Assembly: GCF_900141995.1 (NCBI RefSeq)
Contig: NZ_FQZA01000017.1
Span: 1-53,311, forward strand
Source: Palleronia salina
GTDB lineage: Bacteria > Pseudomonadota > Alphaproteobacteria > Rhodobacterales > Rhodobacteraceae
DNA length: 53,311 bases
Direction: 5' to 3'
The notes beneath the pieces were generated by a model. That model was not told the origin of the DNA, made no database searches, and saw only the letters and a program-made list of their open reading frames with translations. Of this stretch, positions 27,749-35,945 are shown in pieces; within the stretch, counting starts at the first letter, position 1, and every line of letters begins with the position of its first letter. The translations under genes were made by a program, and so were the position numbers.

Positions 27749-29200
27749 TTGCGATTTTCCACTCTCATCGCGCTGATCTGCGTGCTGTCGGCGGTCGGCC
27801 TGACCTACGAGATCGCGGCCGGTCGCGTGCTGGCGCCGTTCTTCGGCACGTCGCTCCTGACCTGGACGGCCGTGATCGCGGTGGTGCTGGCGGGTTTTTC
27901 CGTGGGCAGCGCCTGGGGTGGCCTACTGGCCGAGCGGCCCCGCCCCGAGGCCCTGGCCCATGCCCGCCGCGCGCTGATCTGGACCGCCGTGCTGGCCGCG
28001 CTGTCGCCCACGCTGCTGGCGCTGGTCTACGCGCTGGGCCTGCGCGGCACCTCCGGCATGCTGCTGAGCGTCGTGGTCGCCTTCTTCCCCGCCTCGGTGC
28101 TGGTCACGGTGCCGTCGCCCCTGCTGGCCAAGCTGGCGGTCGAGGCGCGGCCGGGGCGCGAAGGCTCGTCTCTGGGGCTGGTGCTGGCCGCGGGGTCGCT
28201 GGGGGCCATCGTGGGGGCAATCGTCGCCGGGTTCGTCACGCTGCCTCTGGTGGGTTCGTCGGCCACCTTCGCGGGCTGTGGCGCGGTGGCGCTGATCTGC
28301 GCGGCGCTGCTGCGGGCGCCGGATGCAAGGCCGGACCTCGGGGCGCGGGCGGCCATGCTGACGGCGGCGGTGGTGGTGGCGGCCAGCCTGCTGACCGGGC
28401 CGCTCTGCCGGTTCGAATCCGGGCTGTCCTGCATCGACGTGGTGCGGCGCGGCGCGACCGTCAGCCTGGTCTCGGACCGGACCCAGCAGGCGGCCGAGCG
28501 GGACCTTGCCCCCGGGGCCGATCCGGCCGAGGCGCTGACGCTGGAATACACCCGTTGGCTGTGGCAGCGGATGGCGCAAGATCTGGGCGCCGCGCCGTCG
28601 GTCCTGTTCATCGGCGGGGGCGGCTACAGCCTGCCCACGACCTTGCTGGCGACCCGGCCCGCGGCCACGGCCACCGCGGTCGAGATCGATCCGCTGATCA
28701 CCGAAGTCGTGCGCGATCACCTGCCGCGCGCCGGAGCCATGATCGACGCCGAGGGGCGGGGCGACATCGCCCGGCCCGCACTGGACGGGCGGCTGCGCGT
28801 GGTTCACGAAGATGGCCGCGTCTTCCTGAACGAGACCGACAGGCGCTTCGACGCGGCGGTGATCGACGCGTTCTCGTCCGGCTCGGTCCCCGCGTATCTT
28901 GCGACGCTCGAGACCTATACCCGGCTGCGCGACATCGTGAACGGGCCGGTCTACGTGAACCTGATCGACCGCCCCAATGGTGATCTGGCACGGGGGGTGC
29001 ATGCGATCCTGACGCAGATTTTTCCCCACGTGCGGGCGGCGCAGGGGCCGGTCAGCGGGCGCGGGCTGGCCAACATCCTACTCGCGGCGAGCCGGACGCC
29101 GCTGGAAGGGCTCGACGCGCCACCCGAGGGCTACGGCCCTGTCACGCTGTCCGATGCGCGCGCCTTCACCGACGATCGTGGCTGGGTCGGGCACCGCTGA
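27749..29200 (+). CDS. Membrane protein fused to a spermidine-synthase-like domain
   Basis: The first 210 residues are about seven hydrophobic helices (LTYEIAAGRVLAPFFGTSLLTW is the typical first pair). The rest is a Rossmann methyltransferase-like domain related to spermidine synthase: SVLFIGGGGYSLP binds the nucleotide, VEIDPLI is the acidic ribose-binding end, and FDAAVIDAFSS follows. Such fusions are widespread and of unproven function; aminopropyl transfer should not be assumed. The start is uncertain: TTG 27749 has GGAGG five bases upstream, while the frame is open further 5' with poor coding character. The 289 bases before it hold nothing I recognise. Confidence 0.75.
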   Translation: MRFSTLIALICVLSAVGLTYEIAAGRVLAPFFGTSLLTWTAVIAVVLAGFSVGSAWGGLLAERPRPEALAHARRALIWTAVLAALSPTLLALVYALGLRGTSGMLLSVVVAFFPASVLVTVPSPLLAKLAVEARPGREGSSLGLVLAAGSLGAIVGAIVAGFVTLPLVGSSATFAGCGAVALICAALLRAPDARPDLGARAAMLTAAVVVAASLLTGPLCRFESGLSCIDVVRRGATVSLVSDRTQQAAERDLAPGADPAEALTLEYTRWLWQRMAQDLGAAPSVLFIGGGGYSLPTTLLATRPAATATAVEIDPLITEVVRDHLPRAGAMIDAEGRGDIARPALDGRLRVVHEDGRVFLNETDRRFDAAVIDAFSSGSVPAYLATLETYTRLRDIVNGPVYVNLIDRPNGDLARGVHAILTQIFPHVRAAQGPVSGRGLANILLAASRTPLEGLDAPPEGYGPVTLSDARAFTDDRGWVGHR

Positions 29201-29275
29201 GCCGCGTCAGCGCGCGCAATTGACCTGATCCGCGCGCCGTCCCATCGTCCTGGTGACGCTACGGAAAGGACGGCC

Positions 29276-30055
29276 ATGGCCCAACGTTTCATCCCGCTCT
29301 GCACGGTCGCCCTGGGCGGTGCACTGGCGACCGGGGCCAGCGCGCTCGACCTGCGCGCCACCGGGACTTACCAGCTGAACCGCCCCGCCAGCCTGGAATA
29401 TGACCCGACATTCTGCGGGCTATGGATCGCGAACGAGGGGCCCGAGGCCATCCTCGTCACGCTTCAGGGAGACGAGTTGCGCCGCATCAGCAGCGATCTC
29501 TACCGCATCAAGGCCATCGCGATCGAGGGCGACAACCTGATCGTGGGCGACGGGCTGGGCCGGTTGCAGCGCCTGACCAAGGACGGCGCGCCTTTGGCAG
29601 CACCTTTCCGGCTGGGCGGCGGCGCGTCGGATACCGAGGGCATCGCGATCGACGCCACCGGCGACATCGTGACGGTCGAGGACGACCCCGAGCGGCTGAC
29701 GTGGTTCACGCCGGACGGCGCGTTGCGCATGCGGATCGACACGATGGATTTCGACCCGCCGATCAGCGAGGCGCAGGGCATCGCCATCGACCCGCGGACC
29801 GGTCACCTGGTGATCGTGGATGACTGGGAAGGCTCGAACAGCCTTTACGAGTTCACGGCGGACGGAGAGCTTCTGGGGCAGGCGAGCCTGATCGAGTACG
29901 GGACCGACCCTGAAGGCATCGCGATCCGACCGGGCTCGGACCAGTTGTTCGTGGCCTTCGACGGCGGCGCGCGCATCGTCACGTTCGACTACACGCCGAC
30001 CCTGCCCGAGGGCGCCGAGCCCCTGCCGCCCGGGGCCGACTGCATGCTGTTCTGA
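29276..30055 (+). CDS. Exported beta-propeller-like protein (SMP-30/NHL or SdiA-regulated type)
   Basis: The 259-residue protein has a signal peptide ending ATGASALD. The body is built of repeats with the pattern I-A-I-x-G/D-x-T-G (KAIAIEGDNLIVGDG, EGIAIDATGDIVTVED, QGIAIDPRTGHLVIVDD, EGIAIRPGSDQLFVAFD), consistent with a four- to six-bladed propeller. Two cysteines (FCGLW and DCMLF) could form a disulfide. It is probably periplasmic or secreted, binding or hydrolysing a small ligand. A GGAAAGGA sequence precedes the ATG. It converges on the lacI-type gene with only 27 bases between. Confidence 0.7.
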   Translation: MAQRFIPLCTVALGGALATGASALDLRATGTYQLNRPASLEYDPTFCGLWIANEGPEAILVTLQGDELRRISSDLYRIKAIAIEGDNLIVGDGLGRLQRLTKDGAPLAAPFRLGGGASDTEGIAIDATGDIVTVEDDPERLTWFTPDGALRMRIDTMDFDPPISEAQGIAIDPRTGHLVIVDDWEGSNSLYEFTADGELLGQASLIEYGTDPEGIAIRPGSDQLFVAFDGGARIVTFDYTPTLPEGAEPLPPGADCMLF

Positions 30056-30082
30056 GCAAGGCGCCGCACCTGTCGCGGCCTT

Positions 30083-31117
30083 TCAGGCCGGTGCGGGCCC
30101 CAGCGTATCGCGCCACTTGATCGGGGCTTCCAGCCGGACCCGTTCGCCCGCGCTGTCACCGCCGCGCATGTCCAGAAGCAGGCGGGCGGCGCGGCGGCCC
30201 ATCTCGCGGTGGGGCACGTGCACGGTGGTCAGCGCAGGGGTCACGATCTCGCACAGCTCGATATCGTCGAAACCGGTGATCGACACATCGCCCGGCACGT
30301 CCAGCCCCATTTCGCGGGCCTGCCGCAGCGCTCCGGCCGCCAGCACGTCGTTGCCGCACAGCACGGCGGTGGGGCGGGGCGTCTGCCGCATCAGCCGGTC
30401 GAAGGCCGCTGCCCCGTGGTGAAAGCTGTACTCGGTCTCTTCCAGGGGCATGGTGGCGGGGTCCAGTCCCCGGTCGGCCAGGGCGGACCGGGCGCCCTCG
30501 ACGCGCAGGCGGGCGCGGTCGTTGCCGTTGGTCATGGCCGAGATGAAGGCGATCCGGCGATGCCCCCGCTCCAGCACCTCCGCCGTCAGGGCGGTCATGG
30601 CCGCCCGGTTGTCGAAACCGATGGACGACCGGGGCGCGTCGGGGTCGAAGGCCCAGGTCACCACGTGGGGGATCTGGCGCCGCTCCAGCATGGCGTAGGA
30701 CTCGGCCGTCCGGTCATGGCCGATCAGCAGCAGCGCATCCGCGCCCCGCGCGATCAGCGACCGGATCTGCTCTTCCTCGGCGGCCGGCCTGTAGCCCGAG
30801 CTTGCCACCAGCAGGGTCACGCCCTCGTCCGTCAGCACCTCCTGGAAGGCCTGAAGCCCACGCGCGAAGATCGCGTTCTCCATGGTGGGAATGATGGCAC
30901 CGAACGTGTTGGTGCGCCGCGCCGCCAGCGCCTGCGCGCCGAAATTCGGCGCATATCCAAGCTCCTGCACCGCCGCCATGACACGCGCGCGCGTCACCGC
31001 CGACACCCGCTGCGGCGCGTTCAGGCAGCGCGACACCGTCGCGGTCGAGACGCGCGCGCGCTCGGCCACGTCTTCCAGCGTCGGTACGGGTTTCGATTGT
31101 GGTCGGCGGGACGTCAC
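30083..31117 (-). CDS. LacI-family transcriptional regulator of the sulfonate operon
   Basis: The 344-residue protein has the LacI helix-turn-helix (TLEDVAERARVSTATVSRCL) followed by the hinge helix and a periplasmic-binding-like sensor domain (FGAIIPTMENAIFARGLQAF, VSITGFDDIELCE). GTG 31117 is preferred because AAGGA precedes it and the residues upstream look non-coding. It is transcribed away from the TRAP/sulfonate operon, and a perfect LacI-type palindrome lies between the two. It most likely represses the operon until a pathway metabolite binds. Which sulfonate acts as inducer is not visible. Confidence 0.88.
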   Translation of the reverse strand: MTSRRPQSKPVPTLEDVAERARVSTATVSRCLNAPQRVSAVTRARVMAAVQELGYAPNFGAQALAARRTNTFGAIIPTMENAIFARGLQAFQEVLTDEGVTLLVASSGYRPAAEEEQIRSLIARGADALLLIGHDRTAESYAMLERRQIPHVVTWAFDPDAPRSSIGFDNRAAMTALTAEVLERGHRRIAFISAMTNGNDRARLRVEGARSALADRGLDPATMPLEETEYSFHHGAAAFDRLMRQTPRPTAVLCGNDVLAAGALRQAREMGLDVPGDVSITGFDDIELCEIVTPALTTVHVPHREMGRRAARLLLDMRGGDSAGERVRLEAPIKWRDTLGPAPA

Positions 31118-31212
31118 GAGGGCAGGTCCTTTTCGCAATCTCTCGCCACGTGCGATGCAACAGTCGGATCAATGCCGGTCACGAGACATGCGTCGGGCGC
31201 TCATGTAAAGGC

Positions 31213-31241
31213 TTGCCGGATGAAATGTAAGCGCTTACACT
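31213..31241 (+). promoter_or_regulatory. LacI-type operator overlapping the promoter of the sulfonate operon
   Basis: TTGCCG (31213-31218) and TACACT (31236-31241), separated by 17 bases, form a plausible -35/-10 pair. TGTAAGCGCTTACA (31226-31239) is a perfect palindrome with the central CG of LacI/GalR operators and covers the spacer and most of the -10 box, so a bound repressor would block RNA polymerase directly. A partial half-site ATGTAAAGGCTT starts at 31203. The implied start of transcription near 31248 disfavours translation from ATG 31255. Confidence 0.8.
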
Positions 31242-31278
31242 TCTCCAGAATCACATGCTTTTCGGGGAGGAGAAGCGG

Positions 31279-31461
31279 GTGGCCCTTTTGATTTCGATAC
31301 TGCTTTTTGCCGTCTTCGCGCTGGACGTGGTCCTGGGCGCGACGTCGGGTGCCGAATTCCTGAGCGACGTGCAGGCGATGCTGCTGCTCTTCGCCACCTC
31401 GATCGCGTTCACGGTCGCCATTCTACGGCGCGAACGCGAGGCGGGGAAACGCAAGCCATAA
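31279..31461 (+). CDS. Small two-helix membrane protein leading the TRAP operon
   Basis: A 60-residue protein beginning at GTG 31279, supported by GGGGAGGAG at 31264-31272 (an ATG at 31255 in the same frame has no binding site). It has two hydrophobic helices (residues about 1-20 and 33-52) with a basic tail RREREAGKRKP, implying a hairpin with both ends in the cytoplasm. I do not recognise the family. Its place as first gene under the LacI operator, 29 bases before the TRAP binding-protein gene, suggests a role in assembly or function of the transporter, but this is inference. Confidence 0.65.
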   Translation: MALLISILLFAVFALDVVLGATSGAEFLSDVQAMLLLFATSIAFTVAILRREREAGKRKP

Positions 31462-31490
31462 CGACCAAGCTGTTCATAGGGAGGAACACC

Positions 31491-32636
31491 ATGAGGAAAG
31501 ATCTTGGACTGGCGTCGGAAGAGCGGCGCAATTTCCTGAAACTCGCGACGACCGGCAGTTTCACCGCCGCGCTGGTCGCGGGGGCGGGCGGTATGCTCTG
31601 GTCGTCCGAGGCCGCAGCCCAGACCGCGCAGGAGGAGCGCGCGCGGGAAGAGGCGGCCGAGCACACCATGACGCTGGCCACCGCCTACGTTCTCGGCGCC
31701 TCGCGCAGCTACCCGATCATGCAGCTGGACCTGAAGGAAAACATCCAGAACGCCACGGCCGGGAAGGTCTACGTCAAGCTGGCCCCGGGCGGGCAACTGG
31801 GCGCGGGCGGCGCGCTGGCCCAGGGCGTGCAAAGCGGCACGATCCAGTGCGCGCAGCACTCGCTGTCGAACTTCGCCCCCTTCGCCAGCGCGGTGGACCT
31901 GATCAACCTTCCGTATTTCTGCGGCTCGAACCAGCGCTTCACCAACCTGGTGACGTCGGACGCGTGGAAATCCGAGGTGCACCCCAAGATCGAAAGCTCG
32001 GGCTTCAAGGCGCTGTTCTATGTGGTCATTGATCCGCGCGTCGTTGCCATGCGGCAGGGCGGCGCCGGGCCGGTCCTGACCCCCGGTGACCTGGCGGGCG
32101 TGAAGTTCCGCGTGCCGGGCAGCCAGATGCTGCAACAATACTACCGGATGGTGGGCGCCAACCCGACCCCCGTGGCCTGGGGCGAGACGCCGTCGGCGAT
32201 CAAGCAGGGCGTGGCCGACGCGCTCGACCCGTCGGTGGGCGCGCTGTACGTGTTCGGCTTCAAGGACATTCTCAGCCACGTGACCTTCACGCAGGCCGTG
32301 CCGGACAGTCAGGTCTACTCGGTCAACCTCGAGTGGTTCAACAGCCTGCCCTCGGACGTGCAGATGGGCATCGAATGGGCGGGCGAGATGACCGCGCACC
32401 AGAACCTCGCCAAGGTGCCGTCGGCCCGCGCCCACGCCATGGCCGAGCTCGAGAAGTCGGGCGTCCAGTTCCATTCGCTCAACGACGACCAACTGGCCGA
32501 ATGGCAGGAGGCCGGAGGCTACCAGCGCAGCGAGTGGGACGAGTTCAAGACCGAGCTTGCCGGGTCGATGGAGACGTTCACCAAGCTGGAAGAAGCCGCG
32601 GGCACCATGGGCAAGTACTACGTCCACGACGCCTGA
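31491..32636 (+). CDS. TRAP transporter solute-binding protein, probable DHPS uptake (HpsK-like)
   Basis: The 381-residue DctP-type protein carries a twin-arginine signal (ERRNFLK followed by a hydrophobic stretch and AAAQ), so it is exported folded. The mature part shows the DctP features LDLKENIQNATAGKV and GGQLGAGGALAQGVQSG at the ligand-binding side and GVKFRVPGSQM around the conserved arginine that binds an acid group. It would deliver an anionic substrate to the two membrane subunits that follow. The catabolic genes downstream point to 2,3-dihydroxypropane-1-sulfonate (DHPS) as ligand. A good GGGAGGA precedes the ATG. Confidence 0.85.
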   Translation: MRKDLGLASEERRNFLKLATTGSFTAALVAGAGGMLWSSEAAAQTAQEERAREEAAEHTMTLATAYVLGASRSYPIMQLDLKENIQNATAGKVYVKLAPGGQLGAGGALAQGVQSGTIQCAQHSLSNFAPFASAVDLINLPYFCGSNQRFTNLVTSDAWKSEVHPKIESSGFKALFYVVIDPRVVAMRQGGAGPVLTPGDLAGVKFRVPGSQMLQQYYRMVGANPTPVAWGETPSAIKQGVADALDPSVGALYVFGFKDILSHVTFTQAVPDSQVYSVNLEWFNSLPSDVQMGIEWAGEMTAHQNLAKVPSARAHAMAELEKSGVQFHSLNDDQLAEWQEAGGYQRSEWDEFKTELAGSMETFTKLEEAAGTMGKYYVHDA

Positions 32637-32653
32637 CGGTATCACCTGACCCG

Positions 32654-32682
32654 GCCGGTGCGCGGTCCCGCCGCGCACCGGC
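32654..32682 (+). terminator. Strong intercistronic hairpin behind the TRAP binding-protein gene
   Basis: GCCGGTGCGCGG (32654-32665) and CCGCGCACCGGC (32671-32682) form a perfect 12-pair stem with a TCCCG loop, 18 bases after the stop. There is no T-tract, so it is probably a 3' stabiliser or partial attenuator that raises the ratio of binding protein to membrane subunits, as behind chvE. Confidence 0.7.
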
Positions 32683-32766
32683 AGACGATCCCGAATTCAC
32701 CCCAACGCCAGGACCACCCGGTCGGGCGCGACGATGGTCGCGTGTCCCGAAACGAAGGAGGCTTGC

Positions 32767-33282
32767 ATGTCCCGCATCCTGTCCGAGCTGAACCGGAACG
32801 CCGAAAGGTGGCTGCTGCTGGTTTTCTACGTGATGCTCGTCGCGACGATGTCGATCGAGGTGCTGCGGCGCGAGCTGCTGTCCTACTCGTCCATCTGGGG
32901 CGAGGAGATCGTGCGCTACAGCTTCATCTACCTCGCCTGGATCGGCGCCGCCGCCGCGGTGAAGGAGCGGGGGCACATCCGCATCGTCGTGCTGATGCAG
33001 TATGTCGGGCCGAGGGTGAAGGCGCTTCTCTACATCTTCGGCGACCTGGTGATGCTCGGGGTGTCCTTCATCGCGCTCTACTACTCGTATGAAACGGCGC
33101 ACGTGGCCGCCAAGTTCGGCAACGTGACCCACGGGCTGCGCATCGGGCAGGTCTGGTTCCTGGCCGCCGTGCCAATCGGCTTCTCGCTGGTGGTGCTGCG
33201 TCTCATCCAATCGCTGATCCGCGACATTCGCGACCTTCGTGACGGCAGGCCCGTCTACGAGGGCGACAAGCTGTTCGACTGA
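32767..33282 (+). CDS. TRAP transporter small membrane subunit (HpsL/DctQ-like)
   Basis: The 171-residue protein has four predicted helices and the DctQ signatures SSIWGEEIVRYSFIYLAWIGAA and VKERGHIRI. ATG 32767 is chosen because AAGGAGG (32755-32761) stands directly before it; an in-frame ATG 33 bases upstream has no site. It scaffolds the large subunit encoded 10 bases after its stop. Confidence 0.9.
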   Translation: MSRILSELNRNAERWLLLVFYVMLVATMSIEVLRRELLSYSSIWGEEIVRYSFIYLAWIGAAAAVKERGHIRIVVLMQYVGPRVKALLYIFGDLVMLGVSFIALYYSYETAHVAAKFGNVTHGLRIGQVWFLAAVPIGFSLVVLRLIQSLIRDIRDLRDGRPVYEGDKLFD

Positions 33283-33292
33283 GGAGGACGTC

Positions 33293-34624
33293 ATGCTCTG
33301 GCAACAAATGGGCGCCCAGACGGTCGAGCTCGGCTGGGATTTCTACGGCCCGATCCTTCTGTTCGTCTTCCTCGTGGCGCTGGCGGTGCCGGTCTGGGCG
33401 GCGATCGGTGCGGCGGCCAGCCTGATGCTGGTCTGGTCCGGCGCGCTGCCGCTGGACCTGGTGGGTAAGAAGCTGTTCTCGGGCATCGACGCCTTCGCGC
33501 TGACGGCCGTGCCGCTGTTCATCCTGACGGGCGACGTGCTGGTGCGCACGGGCCTGTCGCGCAAGTTCCTGGACGTGGCCGAGGCGCTGACGCAGTTCGC
33601 CAAGGGCGGCTTCGGCTCGCCCACGGTGCTGGTCTGCGGCATGTTCGCCGCGATCTCGGGCTCGGACGCGGCGGGCGCGGCGGCGGTGGGGCGCATGACC
33701 ATCGACCGGCTGGTCGAAAGCGGCTACCCGCGCCCCTATGCCTGCGCGCTGGTGGCCGCGGGCGCCTGCACCGGCATCCTGATCCCGCCTTCGATCGCGT
33801 ATATCATCATCGGCCTCGTGCTGGGGATCTCGGTGTCGACGCTGTTCCTGGCGGCGGTCATCCCCGGGCTGGCGATCCTGATCTCGATCCTGGCCACCAA
33901 CATCATCATGAACCGCCTCTACGGCTGGGAGGGGGGCGGCAATATCGGCGCGGGCGAGTATTTCCGGCGGCTGGGAACGTCGCTGAAATCCGGCTGGTAT
34001 GCCTTCATCGTGCCCGGCATCATCTTCTACGGCATCTTCTCGGGCCGGCTGACGCCGACCGAGGCGGGCGCCACGGCGGTCGTCGTGACGATCATCATGG
34101 GCTTTATCCTCGGCACGCTGAAGCTGTCGGATTTCCCGGCGATGCTGGTCAGCTCGGCCAAGGTCAACGGCGTCATCCTGCCCATCATCGCCTTCTCGAT
34201 CCCGCTGGCCGAGGCGCTGGCGATCATCGGGGTGCCGCAGGGTTTCGTCGCCGTGGCCACCGGCGTCAGCGACGAGCCCTGGGTTCTGATCCTGATGATG
34301 ATCGCCATCCTGATCGCCTCGGGCTGCGTGATGGAGACGACGCCCAACATCGTGATCCTGGCGCCGATCCTTAAGCCGTTGGCCGATAATATCGGCATGA
34401 ACGAGATCCAGTTCTGCATCATGATGATCACCGCGCTGGGGGTGGGGTTCATCACGCCGCCGCTGGGGCTCAACCTGTTCGTGGTCGCCGGGCTGACGGG
34501 CGAGTCGATCCTGAAGATCGCCTATCGCGCGATCCCCTTCGTGCTGTTCATGCTGCTGGTCACGCTGCTGATCGGCTTCGTACCCGCGATCTCGACCACG
34601 TTCCTTCCCGAGATCTACAAATAG
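33293..34624 (+). CDS. TRAP transporter large membrane subunit (HpsM/DctM-like)
   Basis: The 443-residue protein has about twelve hydrophobic helices. It contains the DctM blocks FFAISGSDAAGAAAVG-like (here MFAAISGSDAAGAAAV) and CTGILIPPSIAYIIIG, and the C-terminal GVGFITPPLGLNLFV. It is the sodium-driven transport subunit of the system. GAGGAGG overlapping the previous stop supports ATG 33293. In contrast to the TRAP large subunit at 41781-43826 it has no C-terminal extension. Confidence 0.92.
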   Translation: MLWQQMGAQTVELGWDFYGPILLFVFLVALAVPVWAAIGAAASLMLVWSGALPLDLVGKKLFSGIDAFALTAVPLFILTGDVLVRTGLSRKFLDVAEALTQFAKGGFGSPTVLVCGMFAAISGSDAAGAAAVGRMTIDRLVESGYPRPYACALVAAGACTGILIPPSIAYIIIGLVLGISVSTLFLAAVIPGLAILISILATNIIMNRLYGWEGGGNIGAGEYFRRLGTSLKSGWYAFIVPGIIFYGIFSGRLTPTEAGATAVVVTIIMGFILGTLKLSDFPAMLVSSAKVNGVILPIIAFSIPLAEALAIIGVPQGFVAVATGVSDEPWVLILMMIAILIASGCVMETTPNIVILAPILKPLADNIGMNEIQFCIMMITALGVGFITPPLGLNLFVVAGLTGESILKIAYRAIPFVLFMLLVTLLIGFVPAISTTFLPEIYK

Positions 34625-34634
34625 GAGACGTCCG

Positions 34635-35942
34635 ATGGTGCGCGAATACCTGAAGAAAGCCACACTCACCTCGCAAAGCGATGCCGGCGAGACCCAGGCC
34701 ATCGTGCGCGGTATCCTCGACGACATCGAAGCAGGCGGTGATGCAGCCGCGCTGGAATACGCGGCCAAGTTCGACAAGTACGACGGCAACGTGCTGCTGA
34801 CCGACGACGAGATCGCCGCCGCCATCGCCCAGGTGCCCGAGCGGCTGAAGCGCGACATCGATTTCAGCCATGCCAACGTGAAACGCTTCGCCGAGGCGCA
34901 GAAGAAGACCGTCGCCAATTTCGAGACCGAGGTGCTGCCGGGCCTGATCGCGGGGCAGAAGGCGATCCCGGTGAAGGCGGCGGGCTGCTACGTGCCCGGA
35001 GGGCGCTACAGCCATATCGCGTCGGCAATCATGACGGTGACCACCGCCAAGGTCGCGGGCTGCAAGCACATCGTCGCCTGTTCCCCGCCGCGTCCGGGCG
35101 TCGGCATCGCGCCGGCCATCGTCTATGCCGCGCATATCTGCGGCGCCGACAGGATCCTGGCCATGGGCGGGGTGCAGGGCGTGGCGGCGATGACCTTCGG
35201 CCTGTTCGGGCTGCCCAGGGCCAACATCCTCGTCGGGCCCGGCAACCAGTTCGTGGCCGAGGCCAAGCGCATCCTTTTCGGCCGGGTGGGCATCGACATG
35301 TTCGCAGGCCCCACCGACAGTCTTGTCCTGGCCGACAAGACCGCCGATCCCGAGGTGGTGGCGGTGGACCTGGTGGGGCAGGCCGAGCATGGCTACAACT
35401 CGCCCGTCTGGCTGGTGACGGACGACCGAGGCGTCGCCGAGACGGTGATGAAGCGCGTGCCCGAGCTCATCGAGGAGCTGCCCGAGCTCAACCGCGACAA
35501 CGCCCGCGCGGCCTGGCGCGACTATGCCGAGGTGATCCTGTGTCCCGACCGCGAGGACATGGCCGCGACGTCGGACGCCTACGCGCCCGAGCACCTGACC
35601 GTGCAGGCGGCGGACCTCGACTGGTGGCTGGACCGGCTGGAATGCTACGGCTCGCTGTTCCTGGGCGAGGAGACGACCGTGGCCTTCGGCGACAAGGCGT
35701 CGGGCACCAACCACGTGCTGCCCACAAGCGGCGCGGCGAACTACACCGGGGGCCTGTCGGTCCACAAGTACATGAAGATCGTCACCTGGCAGCGGTCCAC
35801 CAAGGAAGGCGCAAAGCCGGTGGCCGAGGCCACGGCGCGCATCTCGCGGCTTGAAGGGATGGAGGGGCACGCCCGCACCGCCGATATACGACTGAGGAAA
35901 TACTTCCCGAACGAAACCTTCGACCTGACGGCCGAGGGCTGA
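34635..35942 (+). CDS. hpsN: Sulfopropanediol 3-dehydrogenase (HpsN, histidinol dehydrogenase family)
   Basis: The 435-residue protein has the histidinol-dehydrogenase fold: VPGGRYSHIASAIMT, GPGNQFVAEAKR, GPTDSLVLAD, and the zinc ligands in GQAEHGYN and NHVLPTSGAANYTGGLSVH. It is not placed in a histidine operon but between a TRAP importer and sulfolactate genes, as HpsN is in Roseobacter DHPS clusters. HpsN oxidises the terminal alcohol of (S)-DHPS in two NAD-linked steps to (R)-sulfolactate. TAGGAG precedes ATG 34635. Confidence 0.9.
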   Translation: MVREYLKKATLTSQSDAGETQAIVRGILDDIEAGGDAAALEYAAKFDKYDGNVLLTDDEIAAAIAQVPERLKRDIDFSHANVKRFAEAQKKTVANFETEVLPGLIAGQKAIPVKAAGCYVPGGRYSHIASAIMTVTTAKVAGCKHIVACSPPRPGVGIAPAIVYAAHICGADRILAMGGVQGVAAMTFGLFGLPRANILVGPGNQFVAEAKRILFGRVGIDMFAGPTDSLVLADKTADPEVVAVDLVGQAEHGYNSPVWLVTDDRGVAETVMKRVPELIEELPELNRDNARAAWRDYAEVILCPDREDMAATSDAYAPEHLTVQAADLDWWLDRLECYGSLFLGEETTVAFGDKASGTNHVLPTSGAANYTGGLSVHKYMKIVTWQRSTKEGAKPVAEATARISRLEGMEGHARTADIRLRKYFPNETFDLTAEG

Positions 35943-35945
35943 TCG

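Noticed and set aside
34635-35942. Annotation as histidine-biosynthesis hisD
   Set aside because: The fold is the same, but the gene sits between a TRAP importer and suyAB with no other his genes; sulfopropanediol dehydrogenase fits better.
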